Source: UBA2030 sp049969475
GTDB lineage: Bacteria; Bacteroidota; Bacteroidia; Bacteroidales; TTA-H9
Length of the DNA: 64,000 nt
NCBI GenBank assembly: GCA_049969475.1
Contig: JBMFOU010000002.1
Location: 113,327 to 177,326, forward strand
Reading direction: 5' to 3'
In this document: positions 1-7,913 of the stretch, piece by piece
How the letters are laid out: the number at the start of each line of letters is the position of its first letter
How positions within the stretch are numbered: the first letter of the stretch is position 1
The notes under the pieces: model-generated
Database searches by the model: none
What the model saw: only the letters and a program-made list of their open reading frames with translations
Told to the model about the DNA's origin: nothing
Program-made: the position numbers and the translations under genes

Positions 1-613
1 AAGGCATGTCAATTTTTGAAAGCCGCTCAAAAATATTCCAGCTACGTGCATCGGGGTGAAGCCAGGTATCAGTCCACCATTTCAGTAATGTGGAAGTCTT
101 TTCACCGTGATATTTCTGAAAACGAGACAAAAAATCATCGTTGTCTCTAAGGAAGTATATCTGTTGAACACCCTGTAGGGTTTGTTCCTCAATCATCACA
201 TGGGGGGCCTCCACAATGATGCCTATCGGCCTGGGATACAGATGACCGGCTGCAGCTAAGGCGATGCTGCCGCCATCGCTGTGCCCGAAAAGTACGTAAG
301 GTTTAGCTCTGCAAAACTCATCTATCACGCAAGGCAAAATAGTGTCGGCCTCTTCCTCCAGATAGTGTAAACTCCGGGGCAAACGCACCTGTTCTGAGCA
401 ACCGTAACCAGGCCTATCGTAGGCTATAACCCGGCAGTTGGTTTCTCGGGCAAGCACTTCCGGAAAATCCTTCCACTGACTCACACTTCCCAGCCCTTCA
501 TGAAGAAGCAAAATTACTCGTTCAGTTTTTTGAGCAGGAGGACTGACCGTGTGGACATAAATCGTCGAATCATTACACTTTAACCAGTGATCATCCTTCG
601 TCAAGGCCTCCAT
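1..613 (-). CDS. alpha/beta hydrolase, partial (C-terminus beyond window)
   Basis: About 204 residues are visible and the frame is open to the window edge. It has an alpha/beta-hydrolase layout: a strand followed by LLLHEGLGS (oxyanion region), then AYDRPGYG, and the nucleophile elbow GHSDGG with its Ser near residue 105. The acid and histidine of the triad would lie mostly outside the window. The ATG lies inside the end of the nitronate monooxygenase-like gene, a 13-bp overlap in another frame, so translation is probably coupled. The substrate cannot be told; the neighbourhood suggests thioester or ester chemistry in acyl-CoA metabolism (inference). Confidence 0.85.
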   Translation of the reverse strand, partial: MEALTKDDHWLKCNDSTIYVHTVSPPAQKTERVILLLHEGLGSVSQWKDFPEVLARETNCRVIAYDRPGYGCSEQVRLPRSLHYLEEEADTILPCVIDEFCRAKPYVLFGHSDGGSIALAAAGHLYPRPIGIIVEAPHVMIEEQTLQGVQQIYFLRDNDDFLSRFQKYHGEKTSTLLKWWTDTWLHPDARSWNIFERLSKIDMP

Positions 614-1548
614 AGATTCTTCATTTCATCCAAAGCCGTCAGGTATTCTTCAAGAATTTCGCTAAAAATCTGGCTTACCGGCTTAATATCATCCACCAGG
701 GCTGCTACCTGGCCAATTTCCAGCTCACCTTCTTCAAGATCCCCTTCAAACATCCCTTTTTTAGCCCTTCCTCTACCCAACAGTTGAGATAATTCTTCGG
801 GTGAGGCTCCTCTGGCCTCGGCCTCGGCAACTTTCTGGTAAAATGCATTTTTAATTAGCCTTACCGCACCTATCTTTTTAAGCGCCAGCATGGTACCTCC
901 TTCACCCGTTTGGGTGATAATTTGCTTGAAAGCAGGATGAGCACTACTTTCCTGGGATGCTGCAAAACGGGTACCCAACTGCACGCCCTCGGCTCCTAGT
1001 ATCATAGCAGCAAGCATGCCCCTACCCGTAGCAATTCCACCTGCGGCAATCAAAGGCAAATGCGAATGACGCTTTACAAGCGGAATCAAAACCATGGTGG
1101 TCGTTTCATCGGCCCCATTGTGCCCACCTGCTTCAAATCCCTCGGCAATGATAGCATCTACACCCGCCTCCTCGCACTTACGGGCAAACTTGACCCCGGC
1201 CACAACATGCATAACCTTGATTCCTTCCGATTTAAACAAAGAAGTGTATTTGGAGGGGCTTCCGGCTGAAGTAATAACCACCGGGACTTTCTCTTCGAGG
1301 ATAATACCGATATGGTCGCCAATTTGTGGATACAAAAGCGGTAAATTGACTGCAAAAGGCTTATCGGTGTGAGCTTTGCATTTGCGGATATGCTGCCGAA
1401 GCACATCGGGATACATGCTTCCCGAGCCAATGACACCCAGACCGCCGGCATTGCTCACGGCTGAAGCTAGTTCCCAGCCGCTGCACCATACCATGCCTCC
1501 CTGTATGATGGGATAGCGGATACCTAGTAATTCGGTGATTCGATTCAT
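601..1548 (-). CDS. nitronate monooxygenase / FabK-like FMN enzyme
   Basis: A TIM-barrel flavoprotein of the 2-nitropropane dioxygenase/NMO family. Visible marks are the N-terminal RYPIIQGGMVW, the AGGLGVIG loop, the EGFEAGGHNG segment that carries the family's active-site His, and the phosphate-binding end LIAAGGIATG followed by GAEGVQLGTRF. About 315 residues is normal for the family. An in-frame start four codons upstream (1560) is possible; MNRITELL is preferred because relatives begin so. Members oxidise nitronates or act as enoyl-ACP reductase II (FabK), and the sequence alone does not decide which. It lies downstream of beta-oxidation genes but is separated from them by the terminator at 1587-1612. 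The hydrolase overlaps its 3' end. Confidence 0.85.
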   Translation of the reverse strand: MNRITELLGIRYPIIQGGMVWCSGWELASAVSNAGGLGVIGSGSMYPDVLRQHIRKCKAHTDKPFAVNLPLLYPQIGDHIGIILEEKVPVVITSAGSPSKYTSLFKSEGIKVMHVVAGVKFARKCEEAGVDAIIAEGFEAGGHNGADETTTMVLIPLVKRHSHLPLIAAGGIATGRGMLAAMILGAEGVQLGTRFAASQESSAHPAFKQIITQTGEGGTMLALKKIGAVRLIKNAFYQKVAEAEARGASPEELSQLLGRGRAKKGMFEGDLEEGELEIGQVAALVDDIKPVSQIFSEILEEYLTALDEMKNLWRP

Positions 1549-1586
1549 GGTGACCATCATTTGATTATTCAGTTTGGATCTACATC

Positions 1587-1612
1587 AAAAAAACCCCCGG
1601 GCGAACCGGGGG
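1587..1612 (-). terminator. strong intrinsic terminator
   Basis: Read on the minus strand it is a perfect 7-bp GC stem (CCCCCGG with CCGGGGG, 5-nt loop) followed by seven Ts. It lies about 210 bp after the thiolase stop and about 150 nt after a good promoter, so it probably ends the candidate small RNA and also stops read-through from the beta-oxidation operon. Confidence 0.85.
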
Positions 1613-1662
1613 CCGGAAGGGGTTAAAGCCATGGCTGTTCCTTCGGTTTGTATTATAGAGAG

Positions 1663-1690
1663 TAGAACTAACCTATTGTCTATGAGGAAA
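1663..1690. repeat. 28-bp conserved element, copy 1
   Basis: On the plus strand it begins TAGAACTAACCT and ends TATGAGGAAA. It matches positions 60804-60831 at 26 of 28 bases. This copy forms the interior of the candidate small RNA. Confidence 0.8.
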
Positions 1691-1742
1691 TATTGCCTAA
1701 GTGTCAATCCCGACACATGAGGATGGAATGGAACAGCCGCAA

Positions 1743-1773
1743 CAAATATAAGATACATTTCGAAAAAATGCAA
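1743..1773 (-). promoter_or_regulatory. promoter of the candidate small RNA
   Basis: On the minus strand TTG (1773-1771), 20 nt, then TATATTTG (1750-1743). This is an exact match to the Bacteroidota -33/-7 consensus TTG...TAnnTTTG. Predicted start is near 1737. Confidence 0.65.
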
Positions 1774-1821
1774 GCTTTTAGAAAAAAAACTTAAAATATT
1801 CAACAAAAAATCATTAATAAA

Positions 1822-3069
1822 TTATAAATCAGCCCGTTTGTATACCAACACTACGGCGGTAACATCGTCGCCACCCATATTAATGGAAATGCCGTAAGGT
1901 TTGTCTGGTTTTAGGTTGATTTGCGCGGCTCCAGCTTTACCGGTAAGCTGTTCCCAAATGGTAACAGCCATGTGAACTCCCGTAGCGCCTGTGGGATGCC
2001 CCCAACCAATAAGACCTCCGGTAGTGTTAAAGGGGACACTCCCATTACGGGAGGTTTCACCACTCAGCACAAAATCGGGCCCCTGGCCGGGTTTAGCCAG
2101 ACCCAGGGCTTCCACACCCAAAATGCCTGCTATGGTAAAACAATCATGCGTTTCAACGGTTCCAATCTGGTGAATACCAATGCCTGCCATTTGCAGGGCT
2201 TTTTGAACGGCATATTTGATATTGGTGAGTTCCGTGGGGTCAGGTGGGTCCTGGGTGATGTCGCGCTCGGTTTGGGCCCATCCCACTACTTCGACTGCCT
2301 CGGATAAAGGAATACCCGCCCGACTCAAACCTTCTTCCGACATGATTGCGATAGCGGAAGCACCATCGCTTACCTTGCTGCAATCATAGACATTGAGGTG
2401 ATCCACAAAATACTTTCCATTGGGCTCTGTCATGGCCAGGGCCTCGAGGTCGGTAGTTTTGTTTTCGTATTCCTGCGCAGTTGGGCAAAGCCGGGCATTC
2501 TCAATGGCGTTGCGGTACCATCGGGCAAACGAACGCCTGGTACGTTCCCTTCCATATTTTTCAAAATAAGCACCTGCCCTATCGCTAAATTGACCGGGAA
2601 AGAAATACGCATGGCCGCTTTTACGTTTCTGATACCAACCTGCACCAGCCAGGATGTCGGCCCCATAAATGGCTTTCACGGTGTTTTGAACCTCTACCCC
2701 TAAGGTCAGCACCACATCGGCAGTTTCAGCCAGAATGCTTCGCAGGCCTGTTACCAGGGCCAGACCTCCCGAAGCACAGGCCCCTTCTACGGTAACGCCC
2801 GGTTTGAACTGCAAGCCAGGATCGATGGCCGGGAAAAAGCCCTGCAAATGGGCCTGGCGATTGAAGCGTGCCGCCATGAAATTGCCCACAACGCATTCAT
2901 CTACATTCTTTGCTCCCCCGATGGCCTCCAACGTGGCCCGGCCTGCCTCTGTCATGTAGTGCTCTATGCCCGGCCGGGGTTTGCGTGGATTGAACTCACT
3001 ACGACCCGTTCCTAAACTAATGGTATTGTATCCGGCAGCCATAAAAACTCTTCTACGCATGGGTTTCAT
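1822..3069 (-). CDS. SCP2-type thiolase (acetyl-CoA acyltransferase)
   Basis: A 415-residue thiolase-fold enzyme that would cleave 3-ketoacyl-CoA to acetyl-CoA plus a shortened acyl-CoA. The nucleophilic Cys is in EGACASGG near residue 96. The THDCFTIAG segment (H-x-C-F, as in sterol-carrier-protein-2 type thiolases) replaces the classical NEAFA motif, and GHPTGATG carries the second conserved His. It follows the 3-hydroxyacyl-CoA dehydrogenase gene by 26 bp on the same strand, so it is probably co-transcribed. An alternative start three codons in (MRRRVF) is possible. The SCP2 subtype often handles branched or steroid-like substrates; the real substrate here is unknown. Confidence 0.9.
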   Translation of the reverse strand: MKPMRRRVFMAAGYNTISLGTGRSEFNPRKPRPGIEHYMTEAGRATLEAIGGAKNVDECVVGNFMAARFNRQAHLQGFFPAIDPGLQFKPGVTVEGACASGGLALVTGLRSILAETADVVLTLGVEVQNTVKAIYGADILAGAGWYQKRKSGHAYFFPGQFSDRAGAYFEKYGRERTRRSFARWYRNAIENARLCPTAQEYENKTTDLEALAMTEPNGKYFVDHLNVYDCSKVSDGASAIAIMSEEGLSRAGIPLSEAVEVVGWAQTERDITQDPPDPTELTNIKYAVQKALQMAGIGIHQIGTVETHDCFTIAGILGVEALGLAKPGQGPDFVLSGETSRNGSVPFNTTGGLIGWGHPTGATGVHMAVTIWEQLTGKAGAAQINLKPDKPYGISINMGGDDVTAVVLVYKRADL

Positions 3070-3095
3070 ATCTTCAGTTCCTTTCTTTTCTTTGA

Positions 3096-4436
3096 TTAAT
3101 CGAAATATGCATTAACAGGACCGTATACGTGGTAGAAACCGGTTTTCAAGACGGTGTTCACGTCTTCCTCGCTCAGAGCCACCCCAGTACTAACCAGAGC
3201 CCTGGCAATGTCGCGCGAAGCTCTGCCGTATTCGATAGCCAGCCGGGCAGCAGCCGAAGCATGCCCTTTCAGGCTGTCGAAATAGGGCTTTAAAGTATTA
3301 CTCGCATCAGATATTTTAATGGCAGTTTTCCATTGCGGGGCTCCTTCAGGCCAGGGAGCTCCCCATTGCCTTACCGCATTTTCTAACTCATCCACAGACA
3401 GATAAGACCTGGAATTTAGATCGAATATTCCTACAATACGTCCCTTTTCATATTTAAAAAAACCATCTTTCTGGGAACCATCAGGATACTGACCTCCTTT
3501 CACCCCAACGGCCAGCATACGGTCGAGCAAGTCGCTATGAAGTTTCTCATTCGGATAATGAGGATTCATTACCTTCATAATGTACTGACACACATCAATA
3601 CCCACGTAATCCACCAGCTGAAAGATACCCATGGGCCTTACCAACAATTCATGACTTACTTTATTGAGAAGATAAATAGCCTGGGTTTCGGGCATGCCTT
3701 TGGCGGTCAACTTTTCTACCTGCGAGGTGGCAAAAAGAATATCGCGCATAAAGTGCCCGTTGCCAATGAATCCTGCCTTGTCGTTCGAAAAAACGATAAC
3801 CTTTTTGAGGGTCTGAGCAAATTCAAGGGCAAACTCCCTGAGCTCGGCGCTGGTGCCTGCTGAAGGGATGATTTCTATCAACTTCTGAACAGCCGGAGGG
3901 TTATAAAAATGAAACCCAATGAGACGCCCCTCAAGACCTGCTTCTTTTTCAAGCCAGGAAATGGGTATACTGCTAGTGTTTGTCAGATACCAGGGTTTAT
4001 GCGGATTGACCTTTTCAATTTGACGGAAAAGCTGAACCTTGAGCTCTGGATTTTCACTGGCAGCTTCAAAAACCAGGTTGACGCTAGCCGCATTTTCAAT
4101 CCGGTTTACGGGTCGAACAATGCTCAGCACATGCTTGACGTATTCCCTAATAATTTCTTCATTCTCCACAAGGTCAGCCCGGTCGGCATAAACTTTACGT
4201 AAATACACAGTATTTTTCTCAGCATACTTTAAGGCCTGACTTTCAATATACTTAAGTAAGCCGGCCAGATTTTCGTTGTTTACATCGATTGCATAAAGAA
4301 TATATTGCTGCCCGCGATTTTGGGGCAACACACTCTGAGAGGCCATCTCGAGGGCTGTTAGCATGGTGATGCCACTTCCCATCTTGCCGGCGGCTCCCAG
4401 CACTGCTACATTTCTCAGCTTTTCCTCTGCTTTCAT
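3096..4436 (-). CDS. 3-hydroxyacyl-CoA dehydrogenase
   Basis: An NAD-dependent dehydrogenase of the beta-oxidation cycle, 446 residues. An N-terminal Rossmann fold is shown by VLGAAGKMGSGI near residues 13-24; the catalytic His lies in GFHFYNPP near residue 173. The region that normally reads GFVxNR is GFIGNGHF, a departure from classical HCDH enzymes. The C-terminal part is longer than in a single-domain HBD (about 280 residues), consistent with two helical dimerisation domains. It lies between the hydratase (23-bp gap) and the thiolase (26-bp gap), so three consecutive steps of beta-oxidation are encoded together. No trifunctional fusion is present. Confidence 0.88.
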   Translation of the reverse strand: MKAEEKLRNVAVLGAAGKMGSGITMLTALEMASQSVLPQNRGQQYILYAIDVNNENLAGLLKYIESQALKYAEKNTVYLRKVYADRADLVENEEIIREYVKHVLSIVRPVNRIENAASVNLVFEAASENPELKVQLFRQIEKVNPHKPWYLTNTSSIPISWLEKEAGLEGRLIGFHFYNPPAVQKLIEIIPSAGTSAELREFALEFAQTLKKVIVFSNDKAGFIGNGHFMRDILFATSQVEKLTAKGMPETQAIYLLNKVSHELLVRPMGIFQLVDYVGIDVCQYIMKVMNPHYPNEKLHSDLLDRMLAVGVKGGQYPDGSQKDGFFKYEKGRIVGIFDLNSRSYLSVDELENAVRQWGAPWPEGAPQWKTAIKISDASNTLKPYFDSLKGHASAAARLAIEYGRASRDIARALVSTGVALSEEDVNTVLKTGFYHVYGPVNAYFD

Positions 4437-4459
4437 ATAAATGTATTTTTGATTTGAAT

Positions 4460-5239
4460 TTACCAGTTAGGCTTTCTTTTCTCAAGGAAGGCACTCATGC
4501 CTTCCCATCCTTGATTTCCTTTACCAAAGGGAAGACCAAAATATTCGGCCTCCAGTTTCAGGCCTTCCGTTAGGGTCATTTGCATGCCTTCATGCACGGT
4601 TTTTTTAACCAATTCCACTGCCAGCGGACCGCGTGAGACTATAACTTCAGCCACACGACGGGCTTCGGGCAACAAATCTTCAGGTTCTGTTACCTTCCAT
4701 ACCAACCCCATTCGGAGGGCTTCTTGTGCATCGATCATTTCACCTGTTAGCAACATATAAAGGGCATTCCCCAGCCCAACAATTCGAGGCAATCTCTGGC
4801 TGCCCCCGAAACCAGGAATCAGTCCCAAATTGACTTCCGGCTGCCCCATTTTTGCCTTTACTGAGGCAATCCGGATATCGCAGGCCATGGCCAGTTCGAG
4901 TCCTCCTCCTAAAGCAAAACCATTAATGGCTGCAACAACAGGAATCTTGAGTTTTTGCAAACGATCGAAGGTTCGCTGCCCGTTTTCCGAAAATACTTTG
5001 GCTTCGCCTTGGGTTTTGTTTTGCATTTCAGCAATATCGGCACCTGCCACGAATGCCTTTCCAGAACCAGTTATAATGAGTGCCCGCAGTTTGTTGAGTT
5101 GCTCCACTTCATCCAGCACTGTATTCAGTTCATCGAAAGTAGCAGTATTAAGTGCATTGAGGGCCTCAGGCCGGTTTAGCGTTATTAAACCTATGGGGCC
5201 GCCCAAATCCGGTAAAAGGTTTTTATACTCCATGGACAT
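4460..5239 (-). CDS. enoyl-CoA hydratase (crotonase family)
   Basis: A 259-residue crotonase. The oxyanion-hole segment is GKAFVAGADIAEM (near residues 60-72) and NGFALGGGLELAMACD forms the second oxyanion loop. The following PEVNLGLIPGFGG stretch carries the catalytic Glu position expected in hydratases. It is the first gene of the beta-oxidation operon. It probably hydrates trans-2-enoyl-CoA; short-chain (crotonyl-CoA) specificity is possible but not shown. A start two codons in (MEYKNL) is also possible. Upstream DNA (5240-5318) is AT-rich, with no perfect TAnnTTTG box. Confidence 0.92.
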   Translation of the reverse strand: MSMEYKNLLPDLGGPIGLITLNRPEALNALNTATFDELNTVLDEVEQLNKLRALIITGSGKAFVAGADIAEMQNKTQGEAKVFSENGQRTFDRLQKLKIPVVAAINGFALGGGLELAMACDIRIASVKAKMGQPEVNLGLIPGFGGSQRLPRIVGLGNALYMLLTGEMIDAQEALRMGLVWKVTEPEDLLPEARRVAEVIVSRGPLAVELVKKTVHEGMQMTLTEGLKLEAEYFGLPFGKGNQGWEGMSAFLEKRKPNW

Positions 5240-5366
5240 GGTTTTTAGTAATGCTAAAATACAAACATTTAAATATTAAATACTGTTTAGATTACAAAAC
5301 AAAAACTTATGAAAATTATTGTTATTCAATAAACACTTTATACATTTGAGGGCGAAAACGCCAGTT

Positions 5367-5897
5367 GTGAAGTCATTCAGGCAAACTATTGTATTAGGAT
5401 TCTGCCTGTGTCTGCTAATAAGCGCCCAGGCCCAAATTCCGGCCGGATTTCATCCGCGATATTGCCTTTACGACCTCGAGGAAGCCCCAATCAATGGCAA
5501 CCCAACTCATTGTGGAACAGCAATGGGGGGAACGGGAAGTATGCAGGTACAGACCGAGTATTCCTACTATAAAGATGCAGACGGTAATCTGCAGGCCCTA
5601 TGTGTTAGCCGGCAGATAGAAAATAGTAACCTAGAAAAAAAACACCATTCAGGTGAAAAATTGTCTGCCAGCCGAAAAATTAAGATCGTTCCCAATCCTG
5701 CCCAGGATGCAATAACTATTGAAGGAGCCTGGCCAGCCTCAGTTTATTTCTTCGATGCCTTTGGACGCCTGGCACTTTTCGAACAATTGAATACAGATCT
5801 TCAAATCGATATTAGTAGTTTACCCTGTGGTATTTACTCAGTTAAGATGGATAGTCAAGGAATTATATATACATTGCCCTTGCTTATCCAGCGATAA
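5367..5897 (+). CDS. small T9SS-type secreted protein (type A sorting domain)
   Basis: The GTG at 5367 is chosen because it gives a compact signal peptide (KSFRQTIVLGFCLCLLISAQA) right at the start; the frame is also open upstream from a TTG at 5319. The mature part has a short unrecognised region of about 80 residues and then a C-terminal domain of about 75 residues: the IVPNPAQDAITIEG opening, the FFDAFGRLALFEQL segment and the PCGIYSVKM motif typical of T9SS type A sorting domains. It is therefore probably exported by Sec and then across the outer membrane by T9SS. A 7-codon ORF starts at an ATG at 5309 in another frame, so a frameshifted true start is conceivable. Function of the cargo part unknown. 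Confidence 0.7.
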   Translation: MKSFRQTIVLGFCLCLLISAQAQIPAGFHPRYCLYDLEEAPINGNPTHCGTAMGGTGSMQVQTEYSYYKDADGNLQALCVSRQIENSNLEKKHHSGEKLSASRKIKIVPNPAQDAITIEGAWPASVYFFDAFGRLALFEQLNTDLQIDISSLPCGIYSVKMDSQGIIYTLPLLIQR

Positions 5898-5943
5898 GCA
5901 ATATAAAATCTGTCGGCAAGCATGATGAATGATTAAGTAAGCC

Positions 5944-7053
5944 TCAGAAATTTTCAGGGGCTTGAATATTTTTTTTGCGTCTAAAATGGAGGGAATCACC
6001 CCACTCGTCCCAACCTATCTCGCAGCCAGCCATATAAATACGCGCTTCAAGGCAATGCTGGCACTCGGCAGCTTCCTCATCAATGCAAGGTTTGTCCTGG
6101 TAAAGCAGGTAGTTTTCTCGATACTTGAGCGGAGTAAGGTTGGGCATGATAACGTTAGCACCTACCATCATGGCTTTCTCTCGCCCCTGGGGATCGATGG
6201 TTTGCATGGCAGTGGTGGCTGCAATGTTGATATCGGGCATCAAAATGCGCAGAAGGGCGACCATTTTTAAGGATAAATAAAACCTTTCGGAGCGGGGCAT
6301 GAGTAGATGGCGGTATTGATAAAGCGGTGTGTCCTGATGCTCTATGTAGGGGCCCATGCCTGCCATATCGATATCAAATTCCTTGAAAAACAATAAATCG
6401 CCGGCTAAATCATCAAGGGTTTGGAAAGGGAGGCCTATCATGACACCGGTTCCTACCTGATATCCCGTTTTTTTGAGGTCTTCCAGCGCCTTCAGTCTTG
6501 ACTCGAAACGATGCAGTCGGTTTTCAGGATGTATTTTCCGATACAGTTGGGGATTGGATGTTTCGATACGCAGCAGGTACCGATGAGCCCCGCATTCGTA
6601 CCAGTATCGGTAGGTTTCTTCGGTCTGTTCACCCATCGAGAGGGTAATACCCAGCCGACCGGTCGACATTTCTTTGATTTTCTTCAGGAGCGAACCGATT
6701 TTCTTAATGTGGTAGCGGGAAAACAATTCGCCACCCTGAATGACGATAGAAGCAAAACGATTTTCTAAGGCAAAACGGGCCGCCTCCAGCACCTCCTCAT
6801 CGGTCATGCGATATCGGGCCACCTTTCGGTTGCCTGAGCGCACTCCGCAATAATAACAGTTTTTAAGGCATCGGTTGGAGTATTCAATGAGGCCTCTGAA
6901 ATAAACCTTCTTGCCAACGGTCTCCTGCTTTACGCGGGCTGCTTTTTCAAAAATTAGTTTGCGCCCGGCTTCATCTGCTCCTAGCAATACGACCAGATCT
7001 TCACGGGAGAAGGTATCCTGAGCTAATATGTTACTGATTTGATCCGTTGACAT
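5944..7053 (-). CDS. hydE: [FeFe]-hydrogenase maturase HydE (radical SAM)
   Basis: A 369-residue radical-SAM enzyme. The CxxxCxxC motif is NRCLKNCYYCGVR near residues 61-73, followed by GG-E (QGGELF), the ETSNPQLY segment, GVMIGLPFQT and GMGPYIEHQDTPL, a hallmark stretch of HydE. It acts with HydF and HydG to build the 2Fe subcluster of [FeFe] hydrogenase; HydE processes the [Fe(CO)2(CN)Cys] precursor. No hydF, hydG or hydrogenase gene is visible in this window, so it stands alone here. It has its own promoter (7078-7071) and is cut off from folE by the terminator at 7105-7137. Confidence 0.9.
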   Translation of the reverse strand: MSTDQISNILAQDTFSREDLVVLLGADEAGRKLIFEKAARVKQETVGKKVYFRGLIEYSNRCLKNCYYCGVRSGNRKVARYRMTDEEVLEAARFALENRFASIVIQGGELFSRYHIKKIGSLLKKIKEMSTGRLGITLSMGEQTEETYRYWYECGAHRYLLRIETSNPQLYRKIHPENRLHRFESRLKALEDLKKTGYQVGTGVMIGLPFQTLDDLAGDLLFFKEFDIDMAGMGPYIEHQDTPLYQYRHLLMPRSERFYLSLKMVALLRILMPDINIAATTAMQTIDPQGREKAMMVGANVIMPNLTPLKYRENYLLYQDKPCIDEEAAECQHCLEARIYMAGCEIGWDEWGDSLHFRRKKNIQAPENF

Positions 7054-7070
7054 GCTTCATAGTTGGGCTA

Positions 7071-7078
7071 CAAAGATA
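7071..7078 (-). promoter_or_regulatory. -7 box of hydE
   Basis: TATCTTTG on the minus strand fits TAnnTTTG. It lies 18 bp before the hydE ATG, implying a very short leader. No clear TTG at the expected -33 distance. Confidence 0.55.
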
Positions 7079-7104
7079 AACCAAATCGGCAAGCGCTAGT
7101 AGTA

Positions 7105-7137
7105 TAAAAAAGGCAGGAAAGCCGCAACTTTCCCGCC
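7105..7137 (-). terminator. terminator after folE
   Basis: On the minus strand a 10-bp stem (GGCGGGAAAG with CTTTCCTGCC, one wobble pair, 6-nt loop) is followed by a run of Ts. It ends the bactofilin-folE operon before hydE. Confidence 0.85.
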
Positions 7138-7197
7138 TCTGAACTTACCTTGAGGGCTTCGAAATATCTTCCTGAAAACGAAAATACGAAAACCCTA

Positions 7198-7845
7198 TTA
7201 CGAAAGCTTTGACCCAATAAGGTGCACAAACTCCTCACGCGTCTCCTTTCGGGTGAATGCTCCGGTGAAGTCAGACGTTGTGGTAACACTATTCTGCTTT
7301 TGCACACCCCGCATGGCCATGCACAAATGCTTAGCCTCGATAACTACGGCAACACCCAACGGATTGAGGGCTTCCTGGATACAGTCGCGAATCTGCGTAG
7401 TAAGCCTTTCCTGTACCTGCAACCGTCGGGCATAGGCATCCACCACACGGGCTATTTTACTAAGGCCAGTTATGTATCCGTTAGGAATGTAAGCCACATG
7501 CGCCTTGCCAATGAAGGGAATCATATGGTGCTCGCAAAGGCTATAAATCTCAATATCTTTCACAATTACCATTTGCCGGTAATCTTCTTTAAAGCGGGCT
7601 GAAAGCAGAATCTCCTTGGGATCGAGGTCGTAACCATGAGTAAGAAACTGCATGGATTTGGCTACCCTTACTGGTGTATCCCGTAATCCTTCTCTTTCCG
7701 GATCCTCGCCTATCAATCGTAGAATCTGATAATAGTGAGCAGCTAGTTTATCGATGGTTTCATAATTATACTTGTCAATCTTTTTGTACCCCTCCAAGGA
7801 GTTTTCTTCAATCATTTCATGTATAAGTTTTTCGTCGTCCATCAT
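7198..7845 (-). CDS. folE: GTP cyclohydrolase I
   Basis: A 215-residue enzyme making 7,8-dihydroneopterin triphosphate from GTP, the first step toward folate, tetrahydropterin and queuosine. The zinc and active-site residues are visible: SLCEHHMIPFIGKAHVAYIP (Cys and two His), the GLSKIARVVDAYARRLQVQE stretch and KHLCMAMRGV (second Cys). The N-terminal 40 residues are helical. It is the last gene of the minus operon, 68 bp after the PTPS/QueD gene; GTP cyclohydrolase feeds that enzyme, so the pairing makes biochemical sense. A terminator follows at 7105-7137. Confidence 0.95.
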   Translation of the reverse strand: MMDDEKLIHEMIEENSLEGYKKIDKYNYETIDKLAAHYYQILRLIGEDPEREGLRDTPVRVAKSMQFLTHGYDLDPKEILLSARFKEDYRQMVIVKDIEIYSLCEHHMIPFIGKAHVAYIPNGYITGLSKIARVVDAYARRLQVQERLTTQIRDCIQEALNPLGVAVVIEAKHLCMAMRGVQKQNSVTTTSDFTGAFTRKETREEFVHLIGSKLS

Positions 7846-7874
7846 GTATATAATTTTAGAGTTTTAGGGAAATT

Positions 7875-7888
7875 GATGTTTAAACATC
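7875..7888. promoter_or_regulatory. perfect 14-bp palindrome upstream of folE
   Basis: GATGTTTAAACATC lies in the 68-bp gap between the PTPS/QueD and folE genes, 30 bp before the folE ATG. It could be a repressor site or chance; no -7 box is seen beside it. Confidence 0.3.
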
Positions 7889-7913
7889 CCATCCCTCTAT
7901 TTTGTTTAATCTT

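Larger units (their letters stand above)
1587..1738 (-). ncRNA. candidate structured small RNA (unassigned family)
   Basis: This stretch after the thiolase gene has its own promoter (TTG-N20-TATATTTG, 1773-1743) and ends in a strong terminator. The predicted transcript of about 150 nt starts with GGCTGTTCC (1738-1730), which pairs perfectly with GGAACAGCC (1641-1633), closing an 89-nt interior. Inside are a GTGTC/GACAC hairpin and two copies of the sequence CCTCAT, which could pair with AUGAGG-type start regions. A 28-bp block of the interior recurs near 60.8 kb. Closed ends, own promoter and own terminator fit a stable RNA. 6S RNA is one candidate, but I cannot confirm a family; the SRP apex and tmRNA features are absent. 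Confidence 0.5.

Noticed and set aside
1663..1720. Possible leader peptide starting ATGAGGAAA inside the 28-bp element (MRK...)
   Set aside because: The two copies diverge right after the third codon and only copy 1 ends quickly; no downstream gene on that strand to regulate.
1587..1740. Naming the small RNA as SRP RNA or tmRNA
   Set aside because: The SRP apex (GGAA-type loop with AGCA side) is not in the right place and no tRNA-like ends exist. 6S RNA remains open but unproven.
1585..1806. A 73-codon minus-strand ORF in the gap after the thiolase gene
   Set aside because: It lies over the candidate RNA, its promoter and its terminator hairpin, and its composition is not protein-like.
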